From Novosphingobium sp. (lineage in GTDB: Bacteria; Pseudomonadota; Alphaproteobacteria; Sphingomonadales; Sphingomonadaceae), in assembly GCF_030699305.1 (NCBI RefSeq), contig NZ_JAUYNB010000004.1, positions 1 to 64,000 of the forward strand: DNA of 64,000 nucleotides, given 5' to 3'. Positions 34,859-44,305 of this stretch are shown one piece after another. The position numbers and the translations under genes were made by a program. Every line of letters starts with the position of its first letter. Within the stretch, counting starts at the first letter, position 1. Under the pieces are notes generated by a model, which was not told the origin of the DNA, made no database searches, and worked only from the letters and a program-made list of their open reading frames with translations.

Positions 34859-36226
34859 TTAGGTCCCGGCCATGATCCGGTCAACGAGATTTGGCAGCAC
34901 CGACAATCCCTTGTAGCGGGCGCCGTCGGTCCGTTCCGGCGGATCGCCGGGTCCGAATGCCTGCGCAAACCCCAGCTTGGCGGATTCGCGCAGCCGGATC
35001 GAGGAATGCGCCACCGGGCGGATTTCCCCGGCCAGCGATACTTCGCCGTACCACACCGCGTCGGCGGGCAGCGGCTTGTCCGCCAGCGCGGAGACCAGCG
35101 CGGCGGCCACCGCCAGATCCGCCGCCGGATCGGCCAGCCGGTATCCGCCCGCAACGTTGAGATACACTTCGGCGCTCGAAAAGCTGAGGCCGCAGCGCGC
35201 TTCCAGCACCGCCAACAACATCGCCATGCGCCCGCTGTCCCAGCCCACCACCGCGCGGCGCGGGGTGGCGCCGCTGGCAAGGCGGACGATCAGCGCCTGG
35301 ATTTCGACCAGCACCGGCCGCGTGCCCTCCATCGCCGGGAACACCGCACTGCCCGCGACCGGGTTATCCCGGCCGGACAGGAACAGCAGCGACGGGTTGC
35401 CGACTTCGGTCAGCCCCTGCCCTTCCATGGCGAAAACGCCGATTTCATCGACCGGGCCGAAGCGGTTCTTCAGGCTGCGCAGGATGCGGTACTGGTGGCT
35501 GCGTTCGCCCTCAAAGCTCATCACCACATCGACCATGTGTTCCAGCACGCGCGGACCGGCGATGCTGCCGTCCTTGGTCACATGCCCGACCAGCACCAGC
35601 GCGGTGCCGTTTTCCTTGGCATAGCGGATCAGTTCGAACGCACAGCCGCGAACCTGGCTGACCGTGCCCGGCGCGCCTTCGATCTGGTCGGAATGCATCG
35701 TCTGGATCGAATCGATCACCAGCAGCGCGGGCGGTTCCATCTGCCCCAGCGTGGTCAGGATATCGCGCACCGAGGTTGCCGCCGCCAGCTGGATCGGGGC
35801 CTTGGCCAGCCCCAGCCGTTCGGCCCGCAGCCGCACCTGCCCGGCGGCTTCCTCCCCGCTGATATAAACCGCCGCGCCGCCGCTGAGCGCCACTTTGGCG
35901 GTGGCCTGGAGCAGCAGGGTCGATTTGCCGATGCCCGGTTCCCCGCCCATCAGGATGGCAGACCCCGGCACGAGGCCCCCGCCCAGCGCACGGTCAAACT
36001 CTGGCAGGCCGGTGGTGCGCCGCACCGGAGTTTCACCGGGTGCGTCAAGCGGTTCGAACCGGATCGCCCGCCCGCCTGAGGACAGGTGATGCTTTTGCGA
36101 GAACACCGTCTGCGGCGCTTCTTCGGCCAGCGTGTTCCATTCCCCGCAATCGGGGCACTGCCCCTGCCAGCGGTTGCTTTCATTGCCGCAGGCGGAACAG
36201 ATATATCGGCGTTTGGGCTTGGCCAT
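34859..36226 (-). CDS. radA: DNA repair protein RadA
   Basis: The 455-residue product starts MAKPKRRYICSACGNESNRW, with a C4 zinc finger (CSAC...CPDC). A RecA-like ATPase core has Walker A GGEPGIGKSTLLL and the RadA-specific KNRFG motif. A C-terminal Lon-protease-like domain completes it. It helps branch migration in recombination. The start at 36226 is preferred to the open frame to 36343 because it begins exactly at the conserved zinc finger. Confidence 0.95.
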   Translation of the reverse strand: MAKPKRRYICSACGNESNRWQGQCPDCGEWNTLAEEAPQTVFSQKHHLSSGGRAIRFEPLDAPGETPVRRTTGLPEFDRALGGGLVPGSAILMGGEPGIGKSTLLLQATAKVALSGGAAVYISGEEAAGQVRLRAERLGLAKAPIQLAAATSVRDILTTLGQMEPPALLVIDSIQTMHSDQIEGAPGTVSQVRGCAFELIRYAKENGTALVLVGHVTKDGSIAGPRVLEHMVDVVMSFEGERSHQYRILRSLKNRFGPVDEIGVFAMEGQGLTEVGNPSLLFLSGRDNPVAGSAVFPAMEGTRPVLVEIQALIVRLASGATPRRAVVGWDSGRMAMLLAVLEARCGLSFSSAEVYLNVAGGYRLADPAADLAVAAALVSALADKPLPADAVWYGEVSLAGEIRPVAHSSIRLRESAKLGFAQAFGPGDPPERTDGARYKGLSVLPNLVDRIMAGT

Positions 36227-36351
36227 GCCCCTGCGATAGTTGGAACGAAAGCGGAACGCAAGCGCCTTGCCCGCGCATTTTCGCTCAGGGCCGCATTTTC
36301 CCGCCCTAGATGGATTGGCGCCGGTCATCTTTATCTGCCACAAGCAAGTCC

Positions 36352-38676
36352 ATGCGGCAGAAGGAACTTCGCATCGCTCTGGTATGCTACGGCGGGGTCA
36401 GCCTGGCCGTCTATATGCACGGCGTCACCAAGGAGCTGTGGAAGCTGGCCCGTGCCAGCCGCGCGCTGCATGACGATGTCGGGCCGCCCGAAGGCGACAG
36501 CGAAGCGGTCTATCGCCGGTTGCTGCACACGATCGAGCGGCACCACGGCCTGCGCCTGCGGGTGCTGCCCGACATCATCGCCGGGGCCAGCGCGGGCGGG
36601 ATCAACGGGGTGTTCCTGGCCCAGGCGATCCATTCCGGCCAGTCACTGGAACCGCTGACCGAGCTGTGGCTGGAACGCGCCGACGTCGACGTGCTGATCG
36701 ATCCCGATGCCCGCCCCTTTTCGCGCGTTACCAAGTTCTGGGCGATGCCGCTGGTCTACTGGATGCTGAAACGCCCCGGCAACGCGGTTTCCTCCAGCGT
36801 CGCGCCCGAGACGCGCGGCGAAGTGCGGGCCAAGCTGTCACGCCTGATCCGTTCCCGCTGGTTCGAACCGCCGTTTGGCGGACTGGGCTTTTCCCGGCTG
36901 CTGGCCGAAGCGCTCGAAGCGATGGCGACCAGTGAAACCGACGCGCCGCTGTTGCCGCCGGGCCATCCGCTGGACCTGTTCGTCACCACCACCGATTTTC
37001 GCGGGCGGTTGCAGGAACTGCGGCTGCACAGCCCCGCCGTGGCAGAAGAAAGCGAGCACCGCCTGTCGATTGGCTTTCGCGCGCCCACGCCGGAGCGGCC
37101 CGGCGGCAAGCTGGCCGCACCACTGGAACTGGTGTTTGCAGCGCGGGCCACGGCCAGCTTCCCCGGCGCGTTCCCGGCGCTGCAACTGGCCGAGATCGAC
37201 GCGCTGGCGGTTGAGCGCAGCGATGGCTGGGCCAGCCGCACCGCGTTTGTCGAACGGATCATGCCCGAACACAGCCAGCGCGGTGAGGCCGATCAGGTTG
37301 CGCTGATCGACGGATCGGTGCTGAACAATGCGCCCTTTGCCGAAGCAATGCAGGTGCTGCGTGACCGGCCCGCCCAGCGCGAGGTGGACCGGCGGTTCAT
37401 CTACATCGACCCCCGGCCTGATCGCGGCGGCGGGTTACGACGGGGTGAGCCGGGGCCGCCGGGGTTCTTTCCGGTCATCTTCGGGTCGCTCTCCTCGATC
37501 CCGCGCGCCCAGCCCGTGCGCGACAATCTGGAGGAGCTGGAGCGCCGCTCGCGCGAGCTGGGCGCGCTGCGCCAGATCGTCGATGCGCTGCGCCCGGAAG
37601 TGGAAGAAGCGGTCGAACTGCTGTTTGGCCGCACCCTGTTCCTCGACCGGCCAACGGTCAAACGGCTGAGCGCCTGGCGGGCCAAGGCGCAGCAGGCCGC
37701 GGCTGAGCGCGCCGGGTTTGCCTATCACGCCTATGGTCAGGTCAAGTTTACCGGGATCGTCGAAGCGCTGGCCGAGGATATCCACGCCGCCGCCCCGGAT
37801 TTGCAGCTGCGCGGGACTGAGCGGATTGCCGAGCGGCTGGCGGCCCATCTGGCGGAACAGGGGCTGGACCGGCTGTCCGCGCTGTCACGCGGGGCATCAC
37901 CGCAGGCCATCACGTTCTTCCGCGATCACGATCTGCGCTATCGCATCCGGCGCTTGCGGCTGCTGGCGCGGCGCCTGACCGAAGGGTGGGAGGATATCGA
38001 AGCCATCGCCCCCGGCGCGCGCGAAACCGCACGCGATGCCGTCTTCCGCGCGCTGGCGCTCTATTTCGACCGCGAGGCGACCAGCGCGCTGGGGCGTGAT
38101 TTCCACGACATCGCGCGGCAGGTGTTCGATGCCCCCGAACTCGTGCTGACCACGATGGCGGGCCGCCGCCAGCTGGCGGCAACCGATCTGGTCGTCGATG
38201 CCCTGCTGGTCGAGGCGATTGCCCCGCTGCCGCGCGAACTGCGGCGGCGCATCCTGCTGACCTATCTGGGCTTTCCGTTCTACGATACGGTCACCCTGCC
38301 GCTGTTGCGCGGCCTTGGCACCAGCGAGTTCGAACCGGCCAAGGTGGACCGGATTTCACCGGAAGACTGCAATTCCATCCGCGCTGGCGGCGCGCAGCTG
38401 TGTTTGCGCGGGGTGGAGTTCTATAATTTCGGAGCGTTCTTCAGCCGGGTCTATCGCGAAAACGATTACCTGTGGGGGCGGCTGCACGGGGCGGAACGGA
38501 TGATCGACCTGCTCGCATCAGCGCTGCCGCCGGGGCAATTGCTCGATCCGGCGGAAGTGGCGCGGTTCAAGCGCGAGGCGTTTCTGGCGATCCTGGACGC
38601 CGAGGAACCCCGGCTGCGCGCCGATCCGGGGCTGATTGCCGGGCTGCGGGCTGAAGTGCTGGCGCACGACGAATAG
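36352..38676 (+). CDS. Patatin-like phospholipase-family protein
   Basis: A 774-residue protein with a patatin domain at the N-terminus. It has an oxyanion stretch (ALVCYGGVSLAVYMHGVTKE), the nucleophile elbow GASAGG in IIAGASAGGINGVFLAQAI, and a catalytic Asp in LIDGSVLNNAPF (DGS in place of DGG/A). The remaining 350 residues are helical, as in the long bacterial patatin-related proteins, and have no known catalytic function. It has no signal peptide. The Ser-Asp dyad suggests lipid acyl hydrolase activity. It is divergent from radA across 125 bases. Confidence 0.88.
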   Translation: MRQKELRIALVCYGGVSLAVYMHGVTKELWKLARASRALHDDVGPPEGDSEAVYRRLLHTIERHHGLRLRVLPDIIAGASAGGINGVFLAQAIHSGQSLEPLTELWLERADVDVLIDPDARPFSRVTKFWAMPLVYWMLKRPGNAVSSSVAPETRGEVRAKLSRLIRSRWFEPPFGGLGFSRLLAEALEAMATSETDAPLLPPGHPLDLFVTTTDFRGRLQELRLHSPAVAEESEHRLSIGFRAPTPERPGGKLAAPLELVFAARATASFPGAFPALQLAEIDALAVERSDGWASRTAFVERIMPEHSQRGEADQVALIDGSVLNNAPFAEAMQVLRDRPAQREVDRRFIYIDPRPDRGGGLRRGEPGPPGFFPVIFGSLSSIPRAQPVRDNLEELERRSRELGALRQIVDALRPEVEEAVELLFGRTLFLDRPTVKRLSAWRAKAQQAAAERAGFAYHAYGQVKFTGIVEALAEDIHAAAPDLQLRGTERIAERLAAHLAEQGLDRLSALSRGASPQAITFFRDHDLRYRIRRLRLLARRLTEGWEDIEAIAPGARETARDAVFRALALYFDREATSALGRDFHDIARQVFDAPELVLTTMAGRRQLAATDLVVDALLVEAIAPLPRELRRRILLTYLGFPFYDTVTLPLLRGLGTSEFEPAKVDRISPEDCNSIRAGGAQLCLRGVEFYNFGAFFSRVYRENDYLWGRLHGAERMIDLLASALPPGQLLDPAEVARFKREAFLAILDAEEPRLRADPGLIAGLRAEVLAHDE

Positions 38677-38686
38677 CACAAGATCG

Positions 38687-38700
38687 TTGACCCTGATCAA
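38687..38700 (+). promoter_or_regulatory. FNR/FixK-type box
   Basis: TTGACCCTGATCAA matches the FNR/FixK consensus TTGAT-N4-ATCAA with one mismatch. It lies 61-74 bases upstream of the b-type cytochrome ATG, a position suited to activation. Oxygen-responsive control is therefore plausible for that gene. It lies 11 bases after the patatin-like stop codon. Confidence 0.55.
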
Positions 38701-38760
38701 TGGTTTGCGCCCCGTTCGCGCCTAGGCCCCGCTGCGGAAGGGGGCTTTCGCGAGGCGAAC

Positions 38761-39369
38761 ATGAAAGCTCTACGATTTTATCATGTGCTGCTGGCCGGGC
38801 TGACCCTGCTGGCCTATTTCACGGCCGAGGAACTGGGGCTGGTCCATGCCTGGACCGGCTATGCCGTTGCTGCGGTGCTGGCGTTGCGGCTGGTGCTGGG
38901 ACTTGTGCGCAAACGCGGGTTTGAGCTGCGCCGACTGGTTCCTTCGCTCGCCGCCCCGCCGCGCGGGCAAAGCGGCATCCGCCATCCGATCATCTCACGC
39001 CTGCTGGTGCTGGCCATTCTGACCAGCGTGGCCGGGGCGGCCGGAACCGGCATCGCGATGGATCAGGGCGGAACACTGGTTGGAAACAGCATTCGTCTTG
39101 ACGACGAACGCGGCGAAGGCCGGGAGCAGGGCAACGAGGATCACGATCAGGCCGCAGGCTGGCCGTCGCTCATCCCGCCAGCTTATGCCGACGAGGGCGG
39201 CGAAGGCGGTTCGGGTGAAGGCGAACACGACGAAGGCCCGCTGGGCGAGCTGCACGAACTGTTCGGCAACCTGATCCTGCCGCTGGTGGCGCTGCATGCA
39301 CTGTATCTGCTGCTGTTCCGGTTCGAACTGGCGCGGTTCATGCTGTTTTCGGAACGCCGCCGCGCCTGA
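38761..39369 (+). CDS. Cytochrome b561-type membrane protein
   Basis: A 202-residue membrane protein with about four helices and haem-ligand-like His at residues 8 (FYHVLL), 29 (VHAWTGYA), 165 (ELHELFGN) and 179 (ALHALYLL). This is the two-haem pattern of the b561/Ni-Fe-hydrogenase b-type subunit family. Between helices 3 and 4 it carries an unusual Asp/Glu/His/Gly-rich stretch (residues about 110-160), possibly metal-binding. An FNR-like box precedes the gene. It probably shuttles electrons between quinol and a partner that is not in this window. Confidence 0.82.
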   Translation: MKALRFYHVLLAGLTLLAYFTAEELGLVHAWTGYAVAAVLALRLVLGLVRKRGFELRRLVPSLAAPPRGQSGIRHPIISRLLVLAILTSVAGAAGTGIAMDQGGTLVGNSIRLDDERGEGREQGNEDHDQAAGWPSLIPPAYADEGGEGGSGEGEHDEGPLGELHELFGNLILPLVALHALYLLLFRFELARFMLFSERRRA

Positions 39370-39380
39370 AACCGTCAGCT

Positions 39381-39411
39381 GGAGCGGCCGGTCACTCGGT
39401 CAGGCCGCTCC
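39381..39411. terminator. Hairpin between cytochrome gene and dnaJ
   Basis: A 9-base perfect stem, GGAGCGGCC (39381-39389) with GGCCGCTCC (39403-39411), spans the end of dnaJ and the intergenic gap to the convergent cytochrome gene. No clear T-tract follows. It may serve both genes. Confidence 0.5.
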
Positions 39412-40537
39412 ACGCTTCCTTGATCCGGTCGAAGAAGCCCTTGGACTGGGGGCATTCGTCACCGGTTTCGGTCGCCTGCAACTCGCGCAGCAATTCCTTT
39501 TGCCGGGCGGTCAGTTTGGTCGGGGTTTCGACCATGATTTCCATCACCATGTCGCCGCGCCCGCGCCCTTGCAGCACCGGCATGCCGGCGCCGCGCTTGC
39601 GCAGTTGCTTGCCGGACTGGATGCCCGCCGGGATCGAGATCACGTGGACTTCGCCGTCAAGGCCGGGCAGTTCGATCTCTCCGCCCAGTGCTGCCGTGGT
39701 GAAGGTGATCGGCACGCGGGTGACCAGCGTGGTCCCTTCGCGCTCGAACATCGCGTGACGGCTGATGTGGATGAAGATGTACAGGTCACCGGCCGGAGCG
39801 CCGAACGGCCCGGCCTCACCCTTGCCCGACAGCCGGATGCGGGTGCCGGTATCGACGCCTGCGGGAATGTTGACGTCCAGCTTCTGCGGCTTGTCGATCC
39901 GCCCTTCCCCGCCGCACGCGCGGCAGGGCTTTTCGATCACTTCACCGCGCCCGTGGCAGGTCGGGCAGGTGCGCTCGACCATGAAGAAGCCCTGCTGCGC
40001 GCGGACCTGGCCGTGGCCGCCGCACAAGTTGCAGCGGCGCGTGCCGGTGCCGGGTTCCGCGCCGGACCCGTCGCACGGTTCGCACCGGGCGGACACGTCG
40101 ATCTCGATTTCAGCGGACTTGCCGTGGAAGGCATCTTCCAGCGTGACTTCCAGGTCATAGCGCAGATCCGCGCCGCGCCGGGTCTGTTGCCGCCCGCCGC
40201 CGCCGCCGCCGAACGCGCTGCCGAAGATCGTTTCGAAAATGTCGCCGATATCGGAAAAGCCGGCGCCCTGGCCGCCGCCCGCGCCGCCGGGATTGCCCAT
40301 CCCGCCGTTCTTGAAGGCTTCGTGCCCGTACCGGTCATAGGCCGCGCGTTTTTGCGGGTCTTTCAGGCACTCATAGGCTTCGCTGATCGCCTTGAACCGG
40401 GATTCCGCTTCGGCATCGCCGGGGTTGCGGTCCGGGTGCCAGCGCATCGCCAGCTTGCGATAGGACGACTTGATCTTCGCGTCGTCCGCGCCGCGCTCAA
40501 GCTCAAGCAGCTCGTAAAAGTCGATATCCAGAGACAT
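39392..40537 (-). CDS. dnaJ: Chaperone DnaJ
   Basis: A 381-residue co-chaperone with the full type I layout. The J domain has HPD in MRWHPDRNPGD near residue 33, and a Gly/Phe-rich linker follows. The zinc domain has four CxxCxGxG repeats (CEPCDGSG, CNLCGGHG, CPTCHGRG, CRACGGEG), followed by C-terminal substrate-binding domains. It stimulates DnaK ATPase and delivers substrates. It follows dnaK by 68 bases in the same direction and is probably transcribed from the heat-shock promoter at 42613-42642. Confidence 0.97.
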   Translation of the reverse strand: MSLDIDFYELLELERGADDAKIKSSYRKLAMRWHPDRNPGDAEAESRFKAISEAYECLKDPQKRAAYDRYGHEAFKNGGMGNPGGAGGGQGAGFSDIGDIFETIFGSAFGGGGGGRQQTRRGADLRYDLEVTLEDAFHGKSAEIEIDVSARCEPCDGSGAEPGTGTRRCNLCGGHGQVRAQQGFFMVERTCPTCHGRGEVIEKPCRACGGEGRIDKPQKLDVNIPAGVDTGTRIRLSGKGEAGPFGAPAGDLYIFIHISRHAMFEREGTTLVTRVPITFTTAALGGEIELPGLDGEVHVISIPAGIQSGKQLRKRGAGMPVLQGRGRGDMVMEIMVETPTKLTARQKELLRELQATETGDECPQSKGFFDRIKEAWSGLTE

Positions 40538-40605
40538 GGCACACCCTCGAAAACAAGGCCGCCGCCGCGCTGGATGGCACGGCGGCGGCCTGTTTCATCG
40601 CCTCA

Positions 40606-42522
40606 TCAGCCCTTGTTGTTCTCGTCGACTTCGGAGAACTCGGCATCGACCACATCGTCGCCATCGGCGGCGGGGCCATCGGTGCCGGGCGAGGCCGCAG
40701 CGGCCTGTTCCTTTTCATAGATCGCCTGACCCATCTTCATGGCCACTTCGGTCAGGGCCTGGGTCTTGGCGGTCATTTCAGCCGGGTCGCCGCTTTCGAT
40801 CGCGGTCTTGGCTACGGCGATGGCGGCTTCGATTTCGGCCTTCAGGCCGCCGTCGATCTTGTCGCCATTTTCCTCCAGCTGACGTTCGGTCGCGTGGACC
40901 AGGCTGTCGGCGTTGTTCTTCGCCTCGGCCAGTTCGCGGCGCTTCTTGTCTTCCTCGGCGAACTTTTCCGCGTCCTTGACCATCTGGTCGATGTCCGCAT
41001 CTGACAGACCGCCAGAAGCCTGGATCTTGATCTGCTGTTCCTTGCCGGTGCCCTTGTCCTTGGCGCTGACGTTCACGATGCCGTTGGCATCGATGTCAAA
41101 GGTCACCTCGATCTGCGGCACGCCCCGGCGCGCGGCCGGAATGCCGACCAGATCGAACTGGCCCAGCACCTTGTTGTCGGCGGCCATTTCACGTTCGCCC
41201 TGGAACACGCGGATCGTCACGGCCTGCTGGTTGTCCTCGGCGGTCGAGAACACCTGGCTCTTCTTGGTCGGGATCGTGGTGTTACGATCGATCATGCGGG
41301 TGAACACGCCGCCCAGCGTTTCAATGCCGAGCGAGAGCGGGGTCACGTCGAGCAGCAGCACGTCCTTGACGTCGCCCTGGAGCACGCCGGCCTGAATCGC
41401 CGCGCCCATCGCCACGACTTCGTCCGGGTTCACGCCGGTGTGCGGTTCCTTGCCGAAGAATTCCTTCACGGCTTCGCGCACCTTGGGCATGCGGGTCATG
41501 CCGCCGACCAGCACCACCTCGTCGATGTCCGAAGCCTTGAGGCCCGCATCAGCCAGCGCCTTGCGCATCGGTTCCTTGGTGCGCTCGATCAGGTTCGCCA
41601 CCATCTTTTCCAGATCGGAACGAGAGATCGTTTCCACCAGGTGCAGCGGGGTCGTCGCCCCGCCTTCCATGCGCGCGGTAATGAACGGCAGGTTGATTTC
41701 GGTGGTCTGCGCGCTCGACAGTTCGATCTTGGCCTTTTCGGCGGCTTCCTTCAGCCGCTGGAGGGCCAGCTTGTCGGTGCGAAGGTCCAGCCCTTCCTTC
41801 TTCTTGAACTGCTCGGCCAGATACTCGACGACCTGGGTGTCGAAATCTTCACCGCCCAGGAAGGTGTCGCCATTGGTCGACTTCACTTCGAACACGCCGT
41901 CGCCGATTTCCAGCACCGAAACGTCGAAAGTGCCGCCACCAAGGTCATAGACCGCAATGGTCTTGCCGTCGTTCTTGTCGAGGCCGTAAGCCAGCGCCGC
42001 CGCGGTCGGCTCGTTGATGATGCGCAGCACTTCAAGGCCCGCGATCTGGCCGGCGTCCTTGGTCGCCTGACGCTGGGCATCGTTGAAGTAGGCCGGAACG
42101 GTGATGACCGCCTGGGTGACGGGTTCACCCAGATAGCTTTCCGCCGTTTCCTTCATCTTCTGGAGCGTGAACGCGCTGATCTGCGAGGGCGAATAGTCTT
42201 CGCCGCCTGCGGAGACCCAGGCGTCGCCGTTCTTGCCCTTGATGATCGTATAGGGGACGAGTTCCATGTCCTTCTTGGTCATGGGATCGTCAAAGCGGCG
42301 GCCGATCAGGCGCTTCACCGCGAAAATCGTGTTGTCACCGTTGGTCACGGCCTGACGCTTGGCCGGCTGGCCGATCAGGCGTTCGCCGTCCTTGGTGAAG
42401 GCGACGATCGACGGCGTGGTGCGCGCGCCTTCCGAGTTTTCAATAACCTTCGGCTTGCCCCCGTCCATGACTGCAACGCAGCTGTTGGTGGTGCCAAGGT
42501 CGATACCGATTACTTTACCCAT
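40606..42522 (-). CDS. dnaK: Chaperone DnaK (Hsp70)
   Basis: A 638-residue Hsp70 of normal length. The nucleotide-binding domain has [13 protein letters not shown] at the N-terminus and [16 protein letters not shown]. It is followed by the substrate-binding domain and a flexible acidic tail ([17 protein letters not shown]). It folds and protects proteins using ATP, with DnaJ and GrpE. A sigma-32-type promoter lies upstream. The grpE gene is separate, 1.7 kb away beside hrcA. Confidence 0.98.
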   Translation of the reverse strand: MGKVIGIDLGTTNSCVAVMDGGKPKVIENSEGARTTPSIVAFTKDGERLIGQPAKRQAVTNGDNTIFAVKRLIGRRFDDPMTKKDMELVPYTIIKGKNGDAWVSAGGEDYSPSQISAFTLQKMKETAESYLGEPVTQAVITVPAYFNDAQRQATKDAGQIAGLEVLRIINEPTAAALAYGLDKNDGKTIAVYDLGGGTFDVSVLEIGDGVFEVKSTNGDTFLGGEDFDTQVVEYLAEQFKKKEGLDLRTDKLALQRLKEAAEKAKIELSSAQTTEINLPFITARMEGGATTPLHLVETISRSDLEKMVANLIERTKEPMRKALADAGLKASDIDEVVLVGGMTRMPKVREAVKEFFGKEPHTGVNPDEVVAMGAAIQAGVLQGDVKDVLLLDVTPLSLGIETLGGVFTRMIDRNTTIPTKKSQVFSTAEDNQQAVTIRVFQGEREMAADNKVLGQFDLVGIPAARRGVPQIEVTFDIDANGIVNVSAKDKGTGKEQQIKIQASGGLSDADIDQMVKDAEKFAEEDKKRRELAEAKNNADSLVHATERQLEENGDKIDGGLKAEIEAAIAVAKTAIESGDPAEMTAKTQALTEVAMKMGQAIYEKEQAAAASPGTDGPAADGDDVVDAEFSEVDENNKG

Positions 42523-42612
42523 CTCTTACCCATCCTTAGGTCGTGTGTGACACCGCGCTTGTCTGCTTCCCGGTTCCGGCGAAGCGCCTTGGCGGCTCTA
42601 TGACATGGGCGG

Positions 42613-42642
42613 ATATAGGTGCGGTTTTGCTTGGCACAAGGG
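42613..42642 (-). promoter_or_regulatory. RpoH (heat-shock) promoter of dnaK
   Basis: On the minus strand, CCCTTG (42637-42642) and CCTATAT (42613-42619) are separated by 17 bases. This fits the alphaproteobacterial RpoH consensus CTTG-N17-CYTAT. It lies about 90 bases upstream of the dnaK ATG. No CIRCE inverted repeat (TTAGCACTC-N9-GAGTGCTAA) was seen here. Confidence 0.65.
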
Positions 42643-42698
42643 CACTGCCGCATTAGCTGTGCGCCCAGCGTTTTCATGATCGCAAAGGATTGAAACCA

Positions 42699-43226
42699 GT
42701 GCTTCCTGCTCGTCTTACCTTCGCCCCGGCCCTGCTTGGTCTTGCTGTCCTTGCGCTGTCGGCCTGCCAGCAGCAGCCCGCAGGCAGCGCCGAAGCCACC
42801 GCCGCGCCCGAGGCCAAGCCCGGCCTGACCGTGACCGAAGGGCGGCTGATGCTGCCGGTGGTCAAGGGCAATCCGGCGGGGATCTACTTCACGCTGACCA
42901 ACACCGGCGACAAGGCGGGCACGCTCGCCGCCGTGTCGATCGACGGCGCGGCCAAGGCGGAAATGCACGAAACCAAGGGCGGCAAGATGAGCGCGGTCCC
43001 GCAGATCGAGGTTGCCGCGGGCGGCACGGTCCGGTTCGAACCCGGCGCGCTCCACGTCATGGCGTTTGAACTCGATGACAAGCTGGCCGCTGGCGGCACG
43101 GCGGAAATGACGCTGACCTTTGCGGACGGCGACAAGCTGTCCGTCCCGCTCAAGATCGAAGCCCGGGCCGCCGGTGAAGGGATGGCTGGCGGCATGGCCG
43201 GGATGGACCAAGGGAGCGGCCACTGA
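42699..43226 (+). CDS. PCu(A)C-type copper chaperone lipoprotein
   Basis: The 175-residue product starts at a GTG (42699) with AAAGGA nine bases upstream; the TTG at 42690 is too close to that site. A lipoprotein signal ends LSAC. The mature domain carries the copper-binding His/Met pattern of PCu(A)C proteins (EMHETKGGKM, then ALHVM). A Met/His-rich tail (GMAGGMAGM...GSGH) follows. These periplasmic proteins deliver Cu(I) to cytochrome oxidase. The next gene starts in the stop codon of this one. Confidence 0.88.
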   Translation: MLPARLTFAPALLGLAVLALSACQQQPAGSAEATAAPEAKPGLTVTEGRLMLPVVKGNPAGIYFTLTNTGDKAGTLAAVSIDGAAKAEMHETKGGKMSAVPQIEVAAGGTVRFEPGALHVMAFELDDKLAAGGTAEMTLTFADGDKLSVPLKIEARAAGEGMAGGMAGMDQGSGH

Positions 43227-43732
43227 TCCCGGCTGACGTTGCACGATCATCCTGCCCGGCCGGCGGCGAACGCCCGCTCAGCGCTGGTGAAACTGCACTG
43301 GTCCGCTCGGTATTCGGCACTGCGCTGGATACCGGGCAGGTCCGCATCCGGCGGCGGCGCTGGCTGCCGTTTCAGCCGCGCCACGTAACCATGGCCCCGA
43401 TGGGGCACTTGCACTTTCATCCCGCCGCCGCCGCCTATTGCGATGATTTCAGCGTCGCCCGGATCGAGCTGCAAGGCCACTTCATCCACGAAATGACCCA
43501 CGTCTGGCAGGCCCAGACGCGCGGCCGCTGGCACCTGGTGCTGCGCCGCCATCCGCTGAGCCGATACGATTACGTCCTGAAACCCGGCTGGCCGCTGGAG
43601 CGGTATGGGCTGGAGCAGCAAGCAGAAATCGTCCGCCACGCCTTCCTGCTGCGGCAGGGTTACAGCGTCGCGGGCGTGTCCGGTGCGCGCGCGTATGACT
43701 TGCTGGTGAACTTTCCGGGAGCGGTGTATTGA
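43223..43732 (+). CDS. HExxH-motif protein ('vgr-related'), probable CTG start
   Basis: The frame encodes a 169-residue protein with HEMTHVWQ, an HExxH zinc-metallopeptidase-like motif, and a YGLEQQAEIVRHAFLLRQG block. I recognise these from sphingomonad proteins annotated as vgr-related. The ATG at 43391 would drop conserved sequence (RSVFGTALDTGQVRIRRRRW). The frame upstream of it has no ATG, GTG or TTG, but a CTG at 43223-43225 overlaps the upstream TGA as CTGA and has AAGGGAG six bases before it. That makes a coupled CTG start likely. Function is unknown. Confidence 0.72.
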   Translation: MIPADVARSSCPAGGERPLSAGETALVRSVFGTALDTGQVRIRRRRWLPFQPRHVTMAPMGHLHFHPAAAAYCDDFSVARIELQGHFIHEMTHVWQAQTRGRWHLVLRRHPLSRYDYVLKPGWPLERYGLEQQAEIVRHAFLLRQGYSVAGVSGARAYDLLVNFPGAVY

Positions 43733-43798
43733 GCGGTTTTGCTCAGGCAGCAGTTTGTTTTAACCTGATATTTGCGGGTTCCGCCTAATGCCAAGGTT

Positions 43799-44305
43799 AT
43801 GGAACACAATGACATTGCCCAGCAACAAGACCTGAGCGCAGTTGAGTTGTATCTACTGCGCAGTGACTTTCTGGATGCGTGCGCAAATCTCGAGGCCGCC
43901 GTTTGTCGCATTCTGCAATCATGCGGCGACGTGCGCAGCACTGAACCGTTCGGGCACCGGGTGCAGGCATTTCGAAAAGCCGAAAGGACCAATCTGATCG
44001 CAAAGGCAAACTTCGGCCAGCGCGATCAGATCGCCGATGCGATTGCCGAACTGCTGCCAGTACGGGCCGATATCGTCCATTCCGCCATGAAAATCAGCCT
44101 GCTGGATGGCCAAACGACAGCATTGTTCGCCAACGCCCGGACGGCCAGCGACGACTACCCGGTTGTCCGCATGCTCAAAGCACAGGACTTCAGAGAGCTT
44201 ATCCGCCGCGTAGCCAACCTGACCGCCCGCACTGGCACATTAGGCCGGGTCAGTCCGGCTTCTTCGCCACCGCCACCATCGCGGGCCGCAGCAGGCGGTC
44301 CTTGA
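43799..44305 (+). CDS. Hypothetical protein, 168 aa
   Basis: A mostly helical, soluble protein of 168 residues beginning MEHNDIAQQQDLSAVELYLL. I recognise no family. It has two Cys near residues 29 and 35 (ACANLEAAVCRIL) and no signal peptide. Its last 18 codons run over the 3' end of the convergent grpE gene (56-base overlap). This explains the low-complexity Ser-Pro tail SPASSPPPPSRAAAGGP. The upstream gap and a base composition less GC-rich than its neighbours suggest possible acquisition. Confidence 0.6.
   Translation: MEHNDIAQQQDLSAVELYLLRSDFLDACANLEAAVCRILQSCGDVRSTEPFGHRVQAFRKAERTNLIAKANFGQRDQIADAIAELLPVRADIVHSAMKISLLDGQTTALFANARTASDDYPVVRMLKAQDFRELIRRVANLTARTGTLGRVSPASSPPPPSRAAAGGP

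Noticed and set aside
34294..35280. Extended cvpA frame of 328 residues
   Set aside because: The first 144 residues lie inside radA in another frame and are Arg-rich; the true start is at 34848.
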